A program made the translations under genes and the position numbers. This document shows positions 19,770 through 36,364 of a stretch of 64,000 nt of DNA, one piece after another. The notes under the pieces were generated by a model. The model saw nothing but the letters and a program-made list of their open reading frames with translations. It had not been told where the DNA came from and made no database searches. Within the stretch, counting starts at the first letter, position 1; each line of letters begins with the position of its first letter. Source of the DNA: Cristatella mucedo (lineage: Eukaryota > Bryozoa > Phylactolaemata > Cristatellidae); assembly GCA_009760855.2 (NCBI GenBank), contig WPIO01000191.1:391001-455000 (forward strand). The letters run 5' to 3'.

Positions 19770-21740
19770 ATATTGGATGGAATTGATTCTGATAAATCTG
19801 TTGGACGATTAACACCCAAGGAAGAACCTGAGAGGGAGCTAGGGGAACAAATGGAACGATGGTCGATGTCCTTGGGGCGAAAGAGCCTGAAGGAGATTTT
19901 TACCGATCTGCCCTCTGATCGAATATCGACTAGAGCTATCGCTAGAAACGCGTATATATGGTAATCAACTAACGGGACGGATTCAAACCTCCAGCGAACG
20001 AAAGCGATGCGATGAAGCTGGTGCATTATAATTACGAAGACGAGAAACAAAACGATTGCCGACATCAAGCGAAAACTCGAGAGAAGAGAACATTTTAGCG
20101 TGACTGTGGATAAATACCCAACCGTGAGAGGACGTCGATTCTTCGGAGTCAACATTCATGATAGCTGCGATAAAATAGCAATCAAGATGGGTCTTGTTGG
20201 AATGTTTGGTTCCGTGCACAGCTCGCGATGTGGTTGAATCAATTAAACAGCATTTGAGCGTTTTTAGAATAATGATGGAGGGAATTTGGTGGGAAACCTA
20301 TGATACTCAGGATGGTGCTGCAGTAAATAGGAAATGCATTAGCCGCATCGATGTCACCGGAAAGTTCTGCTTAAACTATGGTCTGCACCTCGGATTAGGT
20401 GATGCATTGTACACAAATAGAACTGATTAGTTCATGCATTCGTGACATCCCGTCTAGACTTCTGCAACTCACTGCTTACTGGCCTACCGGCATGTGCGAT
20501 CAGGCGATTGCACCTGGTACAAAACTCCGCAGCTAGGCTTGTCTGTCGTGAGCGTCGCAGTTGCCACATTACTCCACTTCTCGCCGACCTGCACTGGCTA
20601 CCAGTCAAGCAACGGATTGACTTCAAGGTTGTGTCGCTCACTTATTGGTCACTTCATACTTTGGCTCCAGCCTGTCTCTCAGATATACTCCCCCGTCAGG
20701 CCAAGCATCGTAATACCCGCTTTTCGGAATCCCAACAGTCTACAGATACCTCGTACAAACCTCAAATCCTTTGGAGACCGTGCATTTAGTTAATATGCTC
20801 CCAAAGCCTGGAACTCCCTCCCGACCTGCGTCAGAACATCCCCTGACCTGAGCACATTTAAAAGGAACCTAAAAACACACCTATTTAGGACAGCATTTAG
20901 TGGGTCCCTGTGATTCGTCCTTGATGTGCTTATGCGTGCTGACACTGTGCATGCTGCCACTAACCACATTTGCATGCTGACCCAGTGCATGTCACCCCTA
21001 ACCATATTATTCATCTCGTTTGTTTTTCAAGCATGATTTTACTTACCATTCAATTGCATTTCACTTTACAGCAAATGTAAAGCGCCTAGAGAGAGATTGA
21101 GTTCGTTGAGGGCGCCTTATCAAGTGAATTATTATTATTATTATTATTAACTGATATGGACGATTACAATCTGGAAAGCGATGATATTAATGAAAGGGAA
21201 AATTGTGAAGTAGGTACGTACTTAAAAGTGATCAGTGATAAGACGTTTGAAGGAGACGTCGATCACCAAGATTCTCTCACGAAATCACACAAGCTTGCCC
21301 AGTTCACCAATAAATAAGAAAATCAAAACAAAGAAATCAAATTAATGTTCGAAATAATGTCTTTCAATTCAAAGAAAAACTCAGTTCGGACGCAAGATTG
21401 ATCTGCATCTTGACGTGAAGATGCTTAGGAACTCCATCCCAACAATGTTGGAGCCGCTATTAAAGACAGAATTCACCATCCGCTAGACACTAACCAAACT
21501 AAAGGCTTTAGAAAAGATTGAGACATTGGATTTTGACGCTCTCAAAACTCTTCTGAATACAATGGAGCATGTTAGACTTGCGGCTGAAAATAATGAGTCG
21601 AGATGGCCCGACGTCAATGAATCCTGACACCATTTTAAAATTCGTGTTCGGCAAGCTCTTTAACATTAATGAGGATATCATTTCCAAGCTCATGGAAAAT
21701 TTGAAGTGTCCGTTTGAAGAGCGATTGAACAATATATATG
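19770..21740 (+). pseudogene. hAT-family transposase remnant, split by a LINE
   Basis: Broken frames on the plus strand resemble a hAT transposase. FSVTVDKYPTVRGRRFFGV at about 20,097 fits the RNase-H-fold segment (FSLTFDEWTSTRNRRYMNV type), with GLVGMFGS shortly after. GLHLGLGDALY at about 20,382 corresponds to the C-H-H-A-IHLAVxDVLY region. Beyond the insertion, DDINERENCE and a C-terminal region to about 21,740 fit the rest. Several stops and shifts make it non-functional. A LINE at 20,428-21,148 interrupts it. Confidence 0.68.
20428..21148 (+). mobile_element. LINE 3' fragment with target-site duplication
   Basis: It is the C-terminal RT part ([20 protein letters not shown]) plus the 3' UTR and (ATT)n tail. 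AACTGAT occurs on both sides (20,421-20,427 and 21,149-21,155). It interrupts the hAT remnant. The 5' end is truncated inside the RT frame. Confidence 0.9.
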
Positions 21741-22129
21741 AATTATAGAATGAATTATATACTAGAGCGCGAGTAGGCACTCTCGCGCGCCCGCGAACGA
21801 GCAGTTCGCGGTAACGCATCCGGTCCGAGCGAACGCAGATTTGGAATCCCCCCAGCCTCTCTCTCGCTCTCTCTCTCTCACGCGCGCGGTCGAAGAGCGC
21901 AGCTCGCGCCGTCAAAACATGTTATTGCTCGCGCTCGATTGCGACAGGCGCACGTGCGCGCGCGCGCGCCAGCTCCGCGAATAGTGTGCGTGCGCGCATT
22001 CGCAAGCGCACGTGACGAAGCAGCCGCTTCTTCTCGGTCGACTGACGTCTGCGAGCGAGCGAGCGAGATACGGCGCTCGCGAAGGCGGACGCGCGGCGGC
22101 CGACGCGCCGCTGCGCGTTTGGCTGCTGC

Positions 22130-26525
<4,396 letters not shown>

Positions 26526-27021
26526 CCTGCAAGAGACGCAAGAGGGCGCCAGCGATCGCTAGCTGTACGACAGATGCCCTGCACCTCGTGCAGTAGTAGC
26601 CTGCACCTGTACCGAGAGGCCCTGTAGGGAAGCAGCCGCCGCCGCTGTTGCCGCGGTAACACCGTCGTCAGTCAGTTACCCGCGATGTGTTTCCTCCGCT
26701 ACTGCTGCCGCCGCCGCCGCCGCCGCCGCTGCTGCTGCCGCCGCCGCCGCCGCTGACGCCGCCGGTAGCGCCAGCCGCATGTGTCATTGTACATCCCATG
26801 GTGACCGTGAGGATGGCACTGCGAGGTATCGAGGTATCCCGATGAGGTAGAGAGAGCGAGAGCAGACTACTGCTACCGACGTGCGTGGCAGCAGCCGCTA
26901 TTAGTCGCCGCAGCGAGCGGCGACATTTTCTTAAAAGCGCCCGCCAATCATCGTCGGTCGGTATGACTTGGCGAAAATGCTATCGCTTCTGTTGCTAGGG
27001 GGCCGGTCAAACTCAGGTCGC

Positions 27022-27057
<36 letters not shown>

Positions 27058-28200
27058 GTCTCGGAGTGACCTGCGGCAGCGGGGCGGAGTGGTGGGAGGG
27101 AGAATGAGGTGCTCGAGTTGACGCGGAGCGGCTGAGTGTTGGCCAAACAGAGCGGGCGGTCACCGCGCGAGGGAGTGACAAAAGCGGAGCGAAAATAGGA
27201 GCGCTCCGCGGGGCGGTTGCCCCTCCTCCTCTTCTCTCGGGTCGACGCTCGCGCAGCAACACAGACGGCTGCTCCGTCGATCGGAGGCGGCCATGACGCT
27301 GCAGCGATAGCACCGCGAGCTTCGCTCGGTTAAATATTTGTCTAGCACACAGCGACCGCGCTCAAGTAAAGACCGCCGACGTCACCAATGGCAATGGCCT
27401 CGTATCCCAAGCAGCTGCTACAAAAGAAGCTACGGCGCCCGGTGAGACGCAGCGCGGAGTGGGGCAGGGATGCGGGGCGGGGCGGAGACGACCGGGAAAG
27501 GACAAGGCAAGGCAGGGCAAGGCAGGGCAGGGCAAGGCGGCGAACGATGTTCCGTTGGAAGACGCAGCCCTGGGACCCGGGGGTGACGCCAAGTGCCGGC
27601 CTATTGGTTCGCTCCCAGATAGACTCGAGCGTGCCATCGTGGTGCTTGGACGCACAAGATCGCCAGACTCCGGTGTTAAATCCGAGTACGGCAAGAGCAT
27701 CCAGTACGTATTCTACTCTATTTAGGCAATATCATCGTGTGAGAGTCAATCGCATAACTGATTACAATCGGCGCGTCCGCATAAAGGCCCAGCCAATGAA
27801 CTGAAAGCGAGAGGAAAGCCCAGTGAAAAAAGGGCAAAAATCGGCGAATAAGATTCAGATGTCCATTTCAGCCTTTCTCCTCTAACTCTCTGAGCATCTT
27901 TAAGTGGTCTTATCTCCAAGTTACTCCTGTACATTAAGAATAATAAAAACCCGTTTATTGCAAGAAATTATACTGTATTGTTTGTAAAACATTATTCGTT
28001 ATGTATAAGACAATATTTTTAATTTGATAATATGTTACGAAAATCGCAGAGTTATTTTGGTGGTCCGGAACGGATTAATGGCATTTCCGTTCATTTCAAT
28101 GGGTACAATTGATTTGACGGACGATAATTTGATTCATGAGCTCCGGCCCGGAACGAATTAAACTCGTAAGCCGAGGTACCACTGTGCATGCTCGACCCCG
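26526..28200. other. Intergenic, GST-A promoter side, no gene recognised
   Basis: Starts GC-rich with (CCG)n-like runs at 26,705-26,755 and 27,023-27,057, then becomes AT-richer. GST-A's presumed non-coding first exon should lie here but cannot be placed. Confidence 0.45.
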
Positions 28201-28225
28201 GCAGGACCGGGCACCACCGGCTAAT

Positions 28226-28424
<199 letters not shown>

Positions 28425-28852
28425 AGTGGAGATTGACAGGAGCCCAATCGCCAAAACTTGCACCTTTCCAGGGAGCCCTGACGGACTCCTTCTCCCCCCA
28501 TCCGGTGGAGCAGTGATTATGAGATTATGAGGATAAGCGGATCTAGGTCTTTTCTAGGTCCTGCGGATCTAAGCTAAGCAAGCCAGATTAAGGCAGCCAG
28601 GCGGGTGCAAGTGGCCGCCGCGGCCGCGATTCTTGGGGCCCCGAGTCCTGCGGCTGCTCTGCTTCGACTTCCGCGTGCGCGACACTGACCCGCCCCCGCC
28701 CCGCCGCCGCGCGCAGCTCCAAGAGCCGCAGCGCCATTGGTTCGCCAAAAGCGAAGTGGCCGCGGTGCAGCGCTGAAGGTGAGCGATATTATGGACACGC
28801 GTGAGTGAGCCCGGGCGGCGGGCTCTCGCCATCAGCCATCATTTAAGTAAGT

Positions 28853-28985
28853 GATTGCCCCGCCCAGTGGTAGCGTTCTCGCTCCCTTTAACGACCAAGG
28901 TCGTGGGCTCGAGCATTGCCGCATTAGTAAATTGTCTCGATAGAGATTAAGTTCTCATAGGTCGCTATAAAAATGAATGAAAAAA
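28853..28985 (+). mobile_element. tRNA-derived SINE, family 1 (diverged)
   Basis: A-box-like cccagtggtagcgttctcgct, B-box-like ggtcgtgggctcgagc, then tagagattaagttctc and an A-rich end. More diverged than the neighbour at 29,038. Confidence 0.68.
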
Positions 28986-29037
28986 CCCCGCACACACACA
29001 CATGCACACACATGCACATATATACGTGCATATTTAT

Positions 29038-29195
29038 CGCCGCGCTGGTTTGGCACAGTGGTTAAGGTGCTCGCCCCGACCAAGGTCAGGCCGAGGTCGA
29101 GGGCTCGAGCCCCGTGGCCTATGTGCAGCGCCTGAATAGAGATTAAGTTCTCTTGGGGCGCTATGCAAATGAAATATAGTAGTAGTTGTAGTAGT
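29038..29195 (+). mobile_element. tRNA-derived SINE, family 1
   Basis: A-box-like tggcacagtggttaaggtgc and B-box-like ggtcgagggctcgagcccc, followed by gcgcctgaatagagattaag and cttggggcgctatgcaaatg. Lies close behind another copy in the same orientation. Confidence 0.85.
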
Positions 29196-29404
29196 TCTCC
29201 GGATCTTGAGATATTGTGCTTGGGGGCATATTTTCGCAGTCGAGCATTTGACGTATATCGCGCGGTCTATGAACGGCTCTGAGCTGAGCCAGGCCGGCAT
29301 TGTGCGTTCGAGGATATGAATTGGCTGAATTGGCGCGGACGTTCACCTCTGGCGTGCGTCACGATGCTTGCCGGTCTACCGGCCTGCGAAATCGGGCTCT
29401 TACA

Positions 29405-29590
29405 GCTGGTGCATGCACGCTGCCACTAACCACACTTGCATGCCGACCCTGTGCATGTCATCCCTGTTTATCCAGCATGCTGCCACTACCAACCATCCGA
29501 TCGTGCTTTCTTTGCAGAAAATGTAAAGTGCCTAGAAAGAGATTCAGTTCTCTGAGGGCGCTTTATAAAGTGTGTCATTATTATTGTTAT
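29405..29590 (+). mobile_element. LINE 3' UTR fragment
   Basis: Carries ctgccactaaccaca, tgtaaagtgcctagaaagag, the hairpin and a (TTA)n-like tail, with an internal rearrangement. Confidence 0.78.
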
Positions 29591-29624
29591 TATTGTTGTT
29601 ATATAAATATTATTATTATATTAA

Positions 29625-29995
29625 TGCTCGTGGGGCCGTACAGGAAAGCGAAAAGCGTTGACGACTTGTACAGGCTTTTTTTTACTTGCGGATACTTGGC
29701 CGCTGTCGCTTACCCTACTACTCCGTCGGCGGACCTTGACGCTAAGATCCTCTCCGTGTTCGTTAGGGGCATTCATCTAGGTATTTGCGGTGCCGTTTTT
29801 GCCAAGAACTGCGGCTGCTTAGACGAGGCCCTCGCATTCGCCGAAAAAGTCGGAGCCGACACTCGCATCGCGCACGCCGAGCACCGCCGGCGACCAGGGC
29901 CGTCGGAAAGGGATAGGACCCCTGTTTGGCGCGATACGGAGAGTAAGATCAATGCATTGGCCGCGAAAATATCCCAAGTGTGTGATCTTGCCAAG
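29625..29995 (+). pseudogene. Possible retrotransposon gag fragment
   Basis: Open frame with VDDLYRLFFTCGYLAAVAYP and, further on, FVRGIHLGICGAV and DEALAFAEKV. That pattern resembles the capsid-like region of LTR-retrotransposon Gag proteins. It is cut by the LINE beginning near 30,005. No zinc knuckle or pol is seen. The family call is tentative. Confidence 0.4.
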
Positions 29996-30004
29996 GGGAA
30001 GAGG

Positions 30005-31733
30005 GAAACCTTCGACGAAACATCAAGACCCTTGACATCGATGCTGTCCGTGCGAGAATATCTGCTTCACCTTTGCTGCTCAGTCCTCCCTCCGATCTGT
30101 CATTATTGGTAGATAGCTACAACACGACACTAGCTGACACGCTCGACGAGTTTGCACCTCCGACAAAGCGCACTGTGCGCCCCACCCATACGGCCTATGG
30201 CTTACCACAGACATTAAACTAGCCAGGTCTACTAAGCGAAAGCATGAAAAACATACACAAGAACAGGACTGACTGTCCATCGACAGGCATATGAAGACTA
30301 CTGTAGGTCTTACTGATCGATCCTAGCAAAGGCCAAGTCTAGCTTCTACAAAACCATTGTTGAATCACAGATGCACAATCCAAAAATGCTGATGTCGACA
30401 ATAAACCATCTCCTCAACCGCTCCCAGGTTAGCTCCTTACCTGATGATCCTTGTGATGATCTAGCCGATCGCTTCTCTCGATTCTTTGTGCTGAAGATAG
30501 ACAAGATCAGGGAATCTATCCATGCGATGACAACTTCTCCACTAGAATGCTGTTCCCCGATTCCTGGCTGCACTTCAATGTCTACGCTTAAGCAGGTCAC
30601 TAGTGATCTAGTCCTGAAGTTCGTATCTCAATCAAAGAAGACAACAAGTCCTCTGGACTCTATTCCCACTGTCCTGCTCCTAAGTTGCATTGATCTGCTG
30701 CTGCCATGCATAACTAACATCATTAATATGTCATTAGCCTCAGATCATGTCCCAGCGCCTTTCAAAAAAGCTGTAGTCAGGCCACTTCTCAAGAAAGCGA
30801 CACTAGACCAAGAGAACTTGAGAAACTACCGCCCAGTCTCCCTTCTACCATTCCTATCAAAGACACTGGAACGGGTGATGGCAGACCAGCTAAACTCATA
30901 TATCAAAACTTCACACCTTGCTAGTAAGTTCCAGTCTGGCTTGAGAGCTAATCACTCCACAGAGTCAGCATTGCTTCGGGTATAAAACGACCTACTAGGA
31001 ATGCGGACATAGGTAGAGTGTCACTGCTTGTTTTGCTCGATCTTTCGGCAGCTTTTGATACCATCGATCACAAAGTTTTTCTAGAGCACCTCTCATCTCG
31101 CCTGGGCATCACTGGCACTTCTCTGCAATGGTTCAGGTCCTATCTCAGTGGGAGACTCCAGAGTATTGACGTGAATGGACAAAGATCATCTGAGGTACCT
31201 CTGAAATATGGCGTACCTCAGGGCTCCGTGCTAGATCCGGTTCTTTTCACGGTTTATACTCCCCCTCTTGCTGATGTGATTTTCAGCTTCATAACATTGC
31301 TAAAATTTGGGCTTGTTTAGATAAGGATACCACGTCCAAGTTGGTCCATGCATTCTTGACATCCCGTCTTGACTTCTGCAACTCACTGCTCGCTGGCCTA
31401 CCGGCATGTGCAATCAGGCGATTGCATCTGGTGCAAAACTCCGCAGCTAGGCTTGTCTATCGTGAGCGTCGCCGTTGCCACATTACACCACTTCTCGCCG
31501 ACTTGCTTCTCTCTACCAGTCAAGCAACGGATTGACTTCAAGGTTTTGTTGCTCACTTTTAGGTCACTTTATTCTTTGGCTCCAGCCTATCTCTCAGATA
31601 TACTTCCCCATCAGGCCAAGCATCGTGCCACCCACTTTTCGGAATCCAACAGTCTACAAATACCTCGTACAAACCTTAAATCCTTTGGAGACTGTGCATT
31701 TAGTTCGTATGCTCACATGCCGTTAGGTCAGTG
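30005..31733 (+). mobile_element. LINE reverse transcriptase copy with internal deletion
   Basis: From about 30,371 the frame encodes an RT N-terminal part with NYRPVSLLPFLSKTLERVM and LASKFQSGLRANHSTESALL. A second frame from 31,018 has LDLSAAFDTIDHK, the first catalytic Asp motif, and [10 protein letters not shown]. The expected catalytic FADD-type motif is missing. The sequence jumps at about 31,285 into the downstream region, then continues to [14 protein letters not shown] and LKSFGDCAF. Stops and the deletion make it dead. It has no 3' UTR tail; at 31,733 it abuts an inverted copy. Confidence 0.85.
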
Positions 31734-32385
31734 AGCAGTGAGTTTCAGAAGTCGAGACGGGATGTCACGAATGCATGGACCAACTTGGACGTGGTATCCT
31801 TATCTAAACAAGCCCGAATTTTAGCATCGGCTAGATCATCACAAGGATCATCAGGTAAGGAGCTAATCTGGGAGCGGTCAGCATTTTTGGATTGTGCATC
31901 TGTGATTCAACAATGGTTTTATAGAAGCTAGACTTGGCCTTTGCTAGGATCGATCGGTACGACCTACAGTAGTCTTCATATGCCTGTTGATGGACAGTCA
32001 GTGCTGATCTTTTGTATGCTTTTTCAAGCTTTCGCTTAGTAGACCTGGCTAGTTTAATGTCTGTGGTAAGCCATAGGCCGTGTGGGTGGGGGCGCACAGT
32101 GCACTTTGTCGGAGGTGCAAACTCGTCGAGCGTGTCAGCTAGTGTCGTGTTGTAGCTATCTACCAATGATGACAGATCGGAGGGAGGACTGAGCAGCAGA
32201 GGTGAAGCAGATATTCTGGCACGAACAGCATCGATGTCAAGGGTCTTGAGGTTTCGCGATTCACATGTGATTTTAGAGGAGGTGGGCACACACACTGTAT
32301 ATTGAATGAGATCTGCATGTGGTCAGATAAGCAGGATTTGCTGATAATTGGGGATGACAAAGTGCTTCTTACTTTATCTTAACAG
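31734..32385 (-). mobile_element. Inverted LINE copy, 5' RT region
   Basis: The minus-strand frame from 32,295 carries TLDIDAVRARISASPLLLS and SLVDSYNTTLADTLDEF, the part upstream of the RT core. The same region begins the plus-strand copy at 30,005. It also carries a short downstream RT piece at 31,734-31,826. Together with the preceding copy it forms a large imperfect inverted repeat. Confidence 0.8.
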
Positions 32386-34116
32386 CGCTTACTGGTTCTT
32401 ACTTGATCTTACCGGTGCTCACTGCTCTGACTTGGTCGCCTAGCTTCGCTTCCTCAAATTCATTGGACGCCGTGCGTTCGGTTATTATCCTCCCAAAGCC
32501 TGGAGCGTACTGCTATCGCATCTCCCCCCCCCCGGCAGCTTGACGACATGTGGCTTGACGACATATTGACAGATGGCATATGACGACACTCGAAAACGAC
32601 GAAGAAAACGTCGACGAAAACGTCGACGACGAAGAAAAGTAAAGGGCTTCCGCTTTTCGCTCAGCACGGCATTTCTCTGCGATCTCTGCCATGTATGTTC
32701 TTATGGTTTCTCTTATTTCGAATTTTACTGTTACTAGCCCGCTATTACTATATTACTACTATTACTATTACTAGCCAGCTATTGTAACAGGCCTCGTTTC
32801 TAACAAAGAGAAGGTGTACATAAAAAAATATATTAAATTCCCTTGCGACACTGCACAAATGCTTTTCTATATTATTACGATTCTTATTGTCATTATTGCA
32901 AAGATGACAGCGGTCACTGTTCCGCATTGTAGACATTTTATTTCACAACGCTTGTGAATTTGTGTTGTCTGCTTTATTGTGATCTCGTCACGCACTCATT
33001 TGCCACGATAGCACGGACAGCTATAGTGCAGCCGAGCAATCGTGGATAATCGGCTTTCTCAACTGAGCGGAACAATACGAATACGAGTATGCTGATGCTT
33101 ACTTGTGAAGCCGAGTGCAGACGATCCAAATTGATGTGACTATCACTATGACTAGAAAGATCATTAACAGTGCTTTTCCCCAGATTATCTAAGGCAATCA
33201 TGAACAGAAGCGGATAAAATTGGGCGAGTTTGTCATGCAACAACTAAACCATGTAAAGGCAGCTTTAAATTTAGCGTTAGGAATAAAAGAAAATAGTTCC
33301 CAAAAAAGGATGCGAGGGGCGCGTCCTCTGACACAGGCTTGCAAAAATCAGGGCATCGCTTCATCCGTTTTTGTGCTGGGCTAATGGCCTTTCATACACT
33401 CCCTTGATGGCTCAGATACACGTTTCGCGTATTTTTGACTGCGTAAAGCAACGGACAGTCAGAAAGCTTTTGCAGTAGACTAAAATACACTTTCTTTGGG
33501 GGCCAGTAATAGCTGCAAAAACGTTCCAAAAGGCGGGACCAAATAGTCACTTAACCTTCCCTTGACTTGCCCCAGCTGCCAATACGCAGTTCGCCTTCGG
33601 AGGCTGCGTCGGTTTTATCTGCAGCGATCTACGAGATCCTTCCGCCGTGGATACTTTCCCCATAGATATATCTCCAATTGATTGATATTGGGTGAGCGAT
33701 TTACCGATCCATCTATCGATCCTTCGAGCGACCGACGAGATCCTTCAATTATCGTGCGAGTGCGCGAGAAAACGCGAGAGAGCCTCCTCTCCCTCCCCAC
33801 AGCTTGCCACTAGCTATTGGCCACTCCGAATGGCACTCGACGCGACCGCGGGAAAGGCCGAGTATGTAGAAACCGTGCGCCGTTGAAGAAGGCATCTGGC
33901 ATTTGCCGAGTCATGTTGCATGCTCAATAGTCATCCCGCGCGCGCGCGCGGGCCGCGGCCTCGGACGCTGGGCGCCCGAAGGATGGGCGGCCGTCGCGTT
34001 CAAGGCCGCGAGCGAGCGCGGCCTTGAACGCGACACGCTGTAGCGCCTCTCAGGCTCAGCCGCCGTCGGAGCGGGGCGGAAGCGCTTTCTCCGCCGCCTC
34101 GCGATCGCCGCCCCGC
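32386..34116. other. Intergenic, no gene recognised
   Basis: AT-rich in the middle (32,700-33,300). Contains a short tandem array of cgaagaaaacgtcgacgaaaa-like units at 32,590-32,640. No family match. Confidence 0.5.
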
Positions 34117-34284
34117 TCAAAATTCGCTCGGCGGCCTCTTGGCGATGTACTCCTTGATCTGAGGGATGTCTCCGAACCGCTTGACGAAGGCTCCCAGAGA
34201 CGGATACGTGGCGGTCCAGCCGTGGCCCTGACCCGAAATGGGGCCGGTCAGTATACCGAAGACGGCGGCGTCGGCGAGCGAGAC
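34117..34284 (-). CDS. GST copy B, exon 5
   Basis: 168 bases, LADAAVFGILTGPISGQGHG to the stop; acceptor cgccag. Confidence 0.92.
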   Translation of the reverse strand, partial: VSLADAAVFGILTGPISGQGHGWTATYPSLGAFVKRFGDIPQIKEYIAKRPPSEF

Positions 34285-35003
34285 CTGGCGAACGACGCGC
34301 GCGCGCGGCGATAATAGCAATAATAATAATAATATTTATAATACATTCGATATAGCCCCCTCGGAGAACTTAATCTCTATCCGGGCATTTTACGTTAGCT
34401 GCAAAGGAAGCACGATTGAATGGGTTAGTTAGGCATGCTCAATAAACAACAAGACTGGCATGGTTAGGGGCAACGTGCGCAGGGTCAGCAGGCAGGTACG
34501 GTAAGTGGTAGCATGCGTAGCGCCGCCGCCGCCTCGCTCGCGCGAAGTGCACGCGAGCGAGGCGGCGGCGGCGACGTGCGAAGCGTATTCCGCCGAGGCG
34601 GCGGCACGCGCTCAAGATTAAGTTCTCTTACTGCGCGCCGTCCTCGTCCTTCCACTGGGTGCGCGCACCCTAGCGGCGCTCACCTGGTCGCCGACGAACC
34701 AGTCGCTCTTTCCGAGATTTTTCTCGAGAAACTTGAGCAGCTTCGCCACCGGCTCGCCCATGAGCTGCTGGTGCGCTCTGTCCTGTTAAATGTAATGTAT
34801 GTAATTAAAAACACATAACCAAAATAGAATCCCTAAGAATATATATTTAAAAATGATTCATTCGCATAGCGCCCCAAGGGAACTTGATCTCTATTCGGAC
34901 GCTTCGCGCACGGCACCGGGCTCGACTCCGCGGCCTCGGCCAGACGACCTTGGTGTCGGGGCGAGCGCCTTGACCACTGGGCCACACCTGCGCGGCAGTT
35001 GGA

Positions 35004-35034
<31 letters not shown>

Positions 35035-35802
35035 ACGCGCGTACGACAAGCGGACGCGTTCGGCACGCGCTCGTCGCGGCCGACGCGGCGGCGGCGGCGA
35101 GCGAGCCAGTGAGCGGACGCTGACGCGGCTCCGGCCGCTGAGCCGGAACCGCGTCAGCGGCCGGAAGAGCTCGACTGTCTTCGCGCGCCTGCGCGCGCAG
35201 GCGCTGCTCACCTTTTCCGCGCTCGCCGGGAGGAAGTACACGCCGAGGTAGGCGACGTAAAAGTCCTCGATGGCGCCCGTTATCTGGTCGATCAGAAGGC
35301 CGTCCAGCTCCGTTTTACCGTAGTACTCTGGAGGACGGAACGGGACGCGAGTCGGCCGCGAGTCGGACGCGAGTCGGACGCAAGCCGGCGGCTGATTCGC
35401 TAGCGGCTTCATTCGCTCGTTGGCTGGACCGAAAGGTGCGCGCTCGTGCCCTCCTGCTCGGACGCGCGGCTCTGCGCGCGCGCGCGAATAGGCACGGCGG
35501 CTACGGAGCGCGGCGTTCCACGCGCGCGCATAGAGCGCCTAGCGCGCGCGTCGTCGCGCGCGGCGCGAGCGGCCGCTCACTGAACTGTCGCGCCAGGAAT
35601 CGCACGATGGCATCCGACTGGCAGTACTGCACGCCGTTGTACGTCAGCACGGGCAGCTGTCCGTACGGGATCGCTGCAAGCGGTCAGCTTCTACGTCACG
35701 GCGCTCGGCTGGAGCTGCGCGCCGTCGCGCGCACGCGCACGCACGTCGGGATACGATAGGGAAAGCGCGCGCCGTGTCTCCCTTTGGCGACCTGCAGGCC
35801 CT

Positions 35803-35868
<66 letters not shown>

Positions 35869-36061
35869 GGCGGAAGCGGAATAGCGGTGGCGCGCTTCGC
35901 TTACACGGTTTCAAGGCCGGCCATTTTGCCGTCTCGACGCGATCGTCCTCGTACTTGGTCTTGGACAGCGCGAACATGTAGCGAGCCACCTCGCCGCGTC
36001 CCATCGCGTTGAAGTAGGTAAATTTGTACGACATGCTCTCCGCTCCGATGCGACGAGACGC
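34117..36061 (-). CDS. Sigma-class glutathione S-transferase, copy B (five exons)
   Basis: Same architecture as copy A. Exons: 35,905-36,061 (ATG 36,034), 35,581-35,673, 35,212-35,327, 34,684-34,782, 34,117-34,284 (TGA 34,117-34,119). Coding total is 606 bases, 201 residues. Exon 1 has MSYKFTYFNAMGRGEVARYM with the active-site Tyr. Exon 2 has IPYGQLPVLTYNGVQYCQSD. The helical domain ends IPQIKEYIAKRPP. Phases and all splice sites fit, with no stops, so it looks functional. Introns are short (about 0.2-0.4 kb). Intron 4 contains a LINE 3' end, and intron 3 a reversed SINE. Confidence 0.9.
34315..34520 (-). mobile_element. LINE 3' end in GST-B intron 4
   Basis: (AAT)n tail followed by a diverged family 3' UTR (agccccctcggagaacttaatctct, gcatgctcaataaac, gtggtagcatgcgtag). 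Same orientation as the gene. Confidence 0.82.
34684..34782 (-). CDS. GST copy B, exon 4
   Basis: 99 bases, LLKFLEKNLGKSDWFVGDQ; acceptor ttaacag, donor GTGAGC. Confidence 0.92.
34853..34995 (-). mobile_element. tRNA-derived SINE, family 1 (reversed)
   Basis: On the minus strand: ccagtggtcaaggcgctcgcc-type A box, a ggagtcgagcccg-like B box, then gcgtccgaatagagatcaag and cttggggcgctatgc. Lies in GST-B intron 3. Confidence 0.78.
35212..35327 (-). CDS. GST copy B, exon 3
   Basis: 116 bases, [20 protein letters not shown] and the rest to ASAEK; acceptor ctccag, donor GTGAGC. Confidence 0.92.
35581..35673 (-). CDS. GST copy B, exon 2
   Basis: 93 bases encoding the cis-Pro/GSH-site segment PYGQLPVLTYNG; acceptor cttgcag, donor GTGAGC. 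Confidence 0.92.
35802..35868. repeat. (CCG)n microsatellite in GST-B intron 1
   Basis: About 22 CCG units. Confidence 0.97.
35905..36061 (-). CDS. GST copy B, exon 1
   Basis: ATG at 36,034. Donor GTAAGC below 35,905; acceptor cttgcag above 36,061, implying an upstream leader exon as in copies A and C. Confidence 0.9.
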
Positions 36062-36330
36062 CTGCAAGACGCGCCGAGCGCGCGCGCACGCGCGAGCGGT
36101 GGCGTGATTTCGTTTCGCAAGCGCCGCCGCCGCCGCCGAAGAGTAGCCGCTGCGCCCGCACCTCGCGCTAAGATTCCAAGACACGAACGCAGCGAGAGAG
36201 TTCGCAACGGGAGAGTCCGCCGCCGCCGCCACAACCGCCGCAACTGCCTGCGCCGCGCGCGCCGAGTGGCGAGTAGCAGAGAAGGCGCGGCGAGCGGGGC
36301 ATGCGGAACAGAAGCAGACGAGAACTAACC

Positions 36331-36364
<34 letters not shown>

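Noticed and set aside
30371-31320. An active reverse transcriptase gene
   Set aside because: The catalytic FADD-type motif is deleted, and frames are broken between the two parts.
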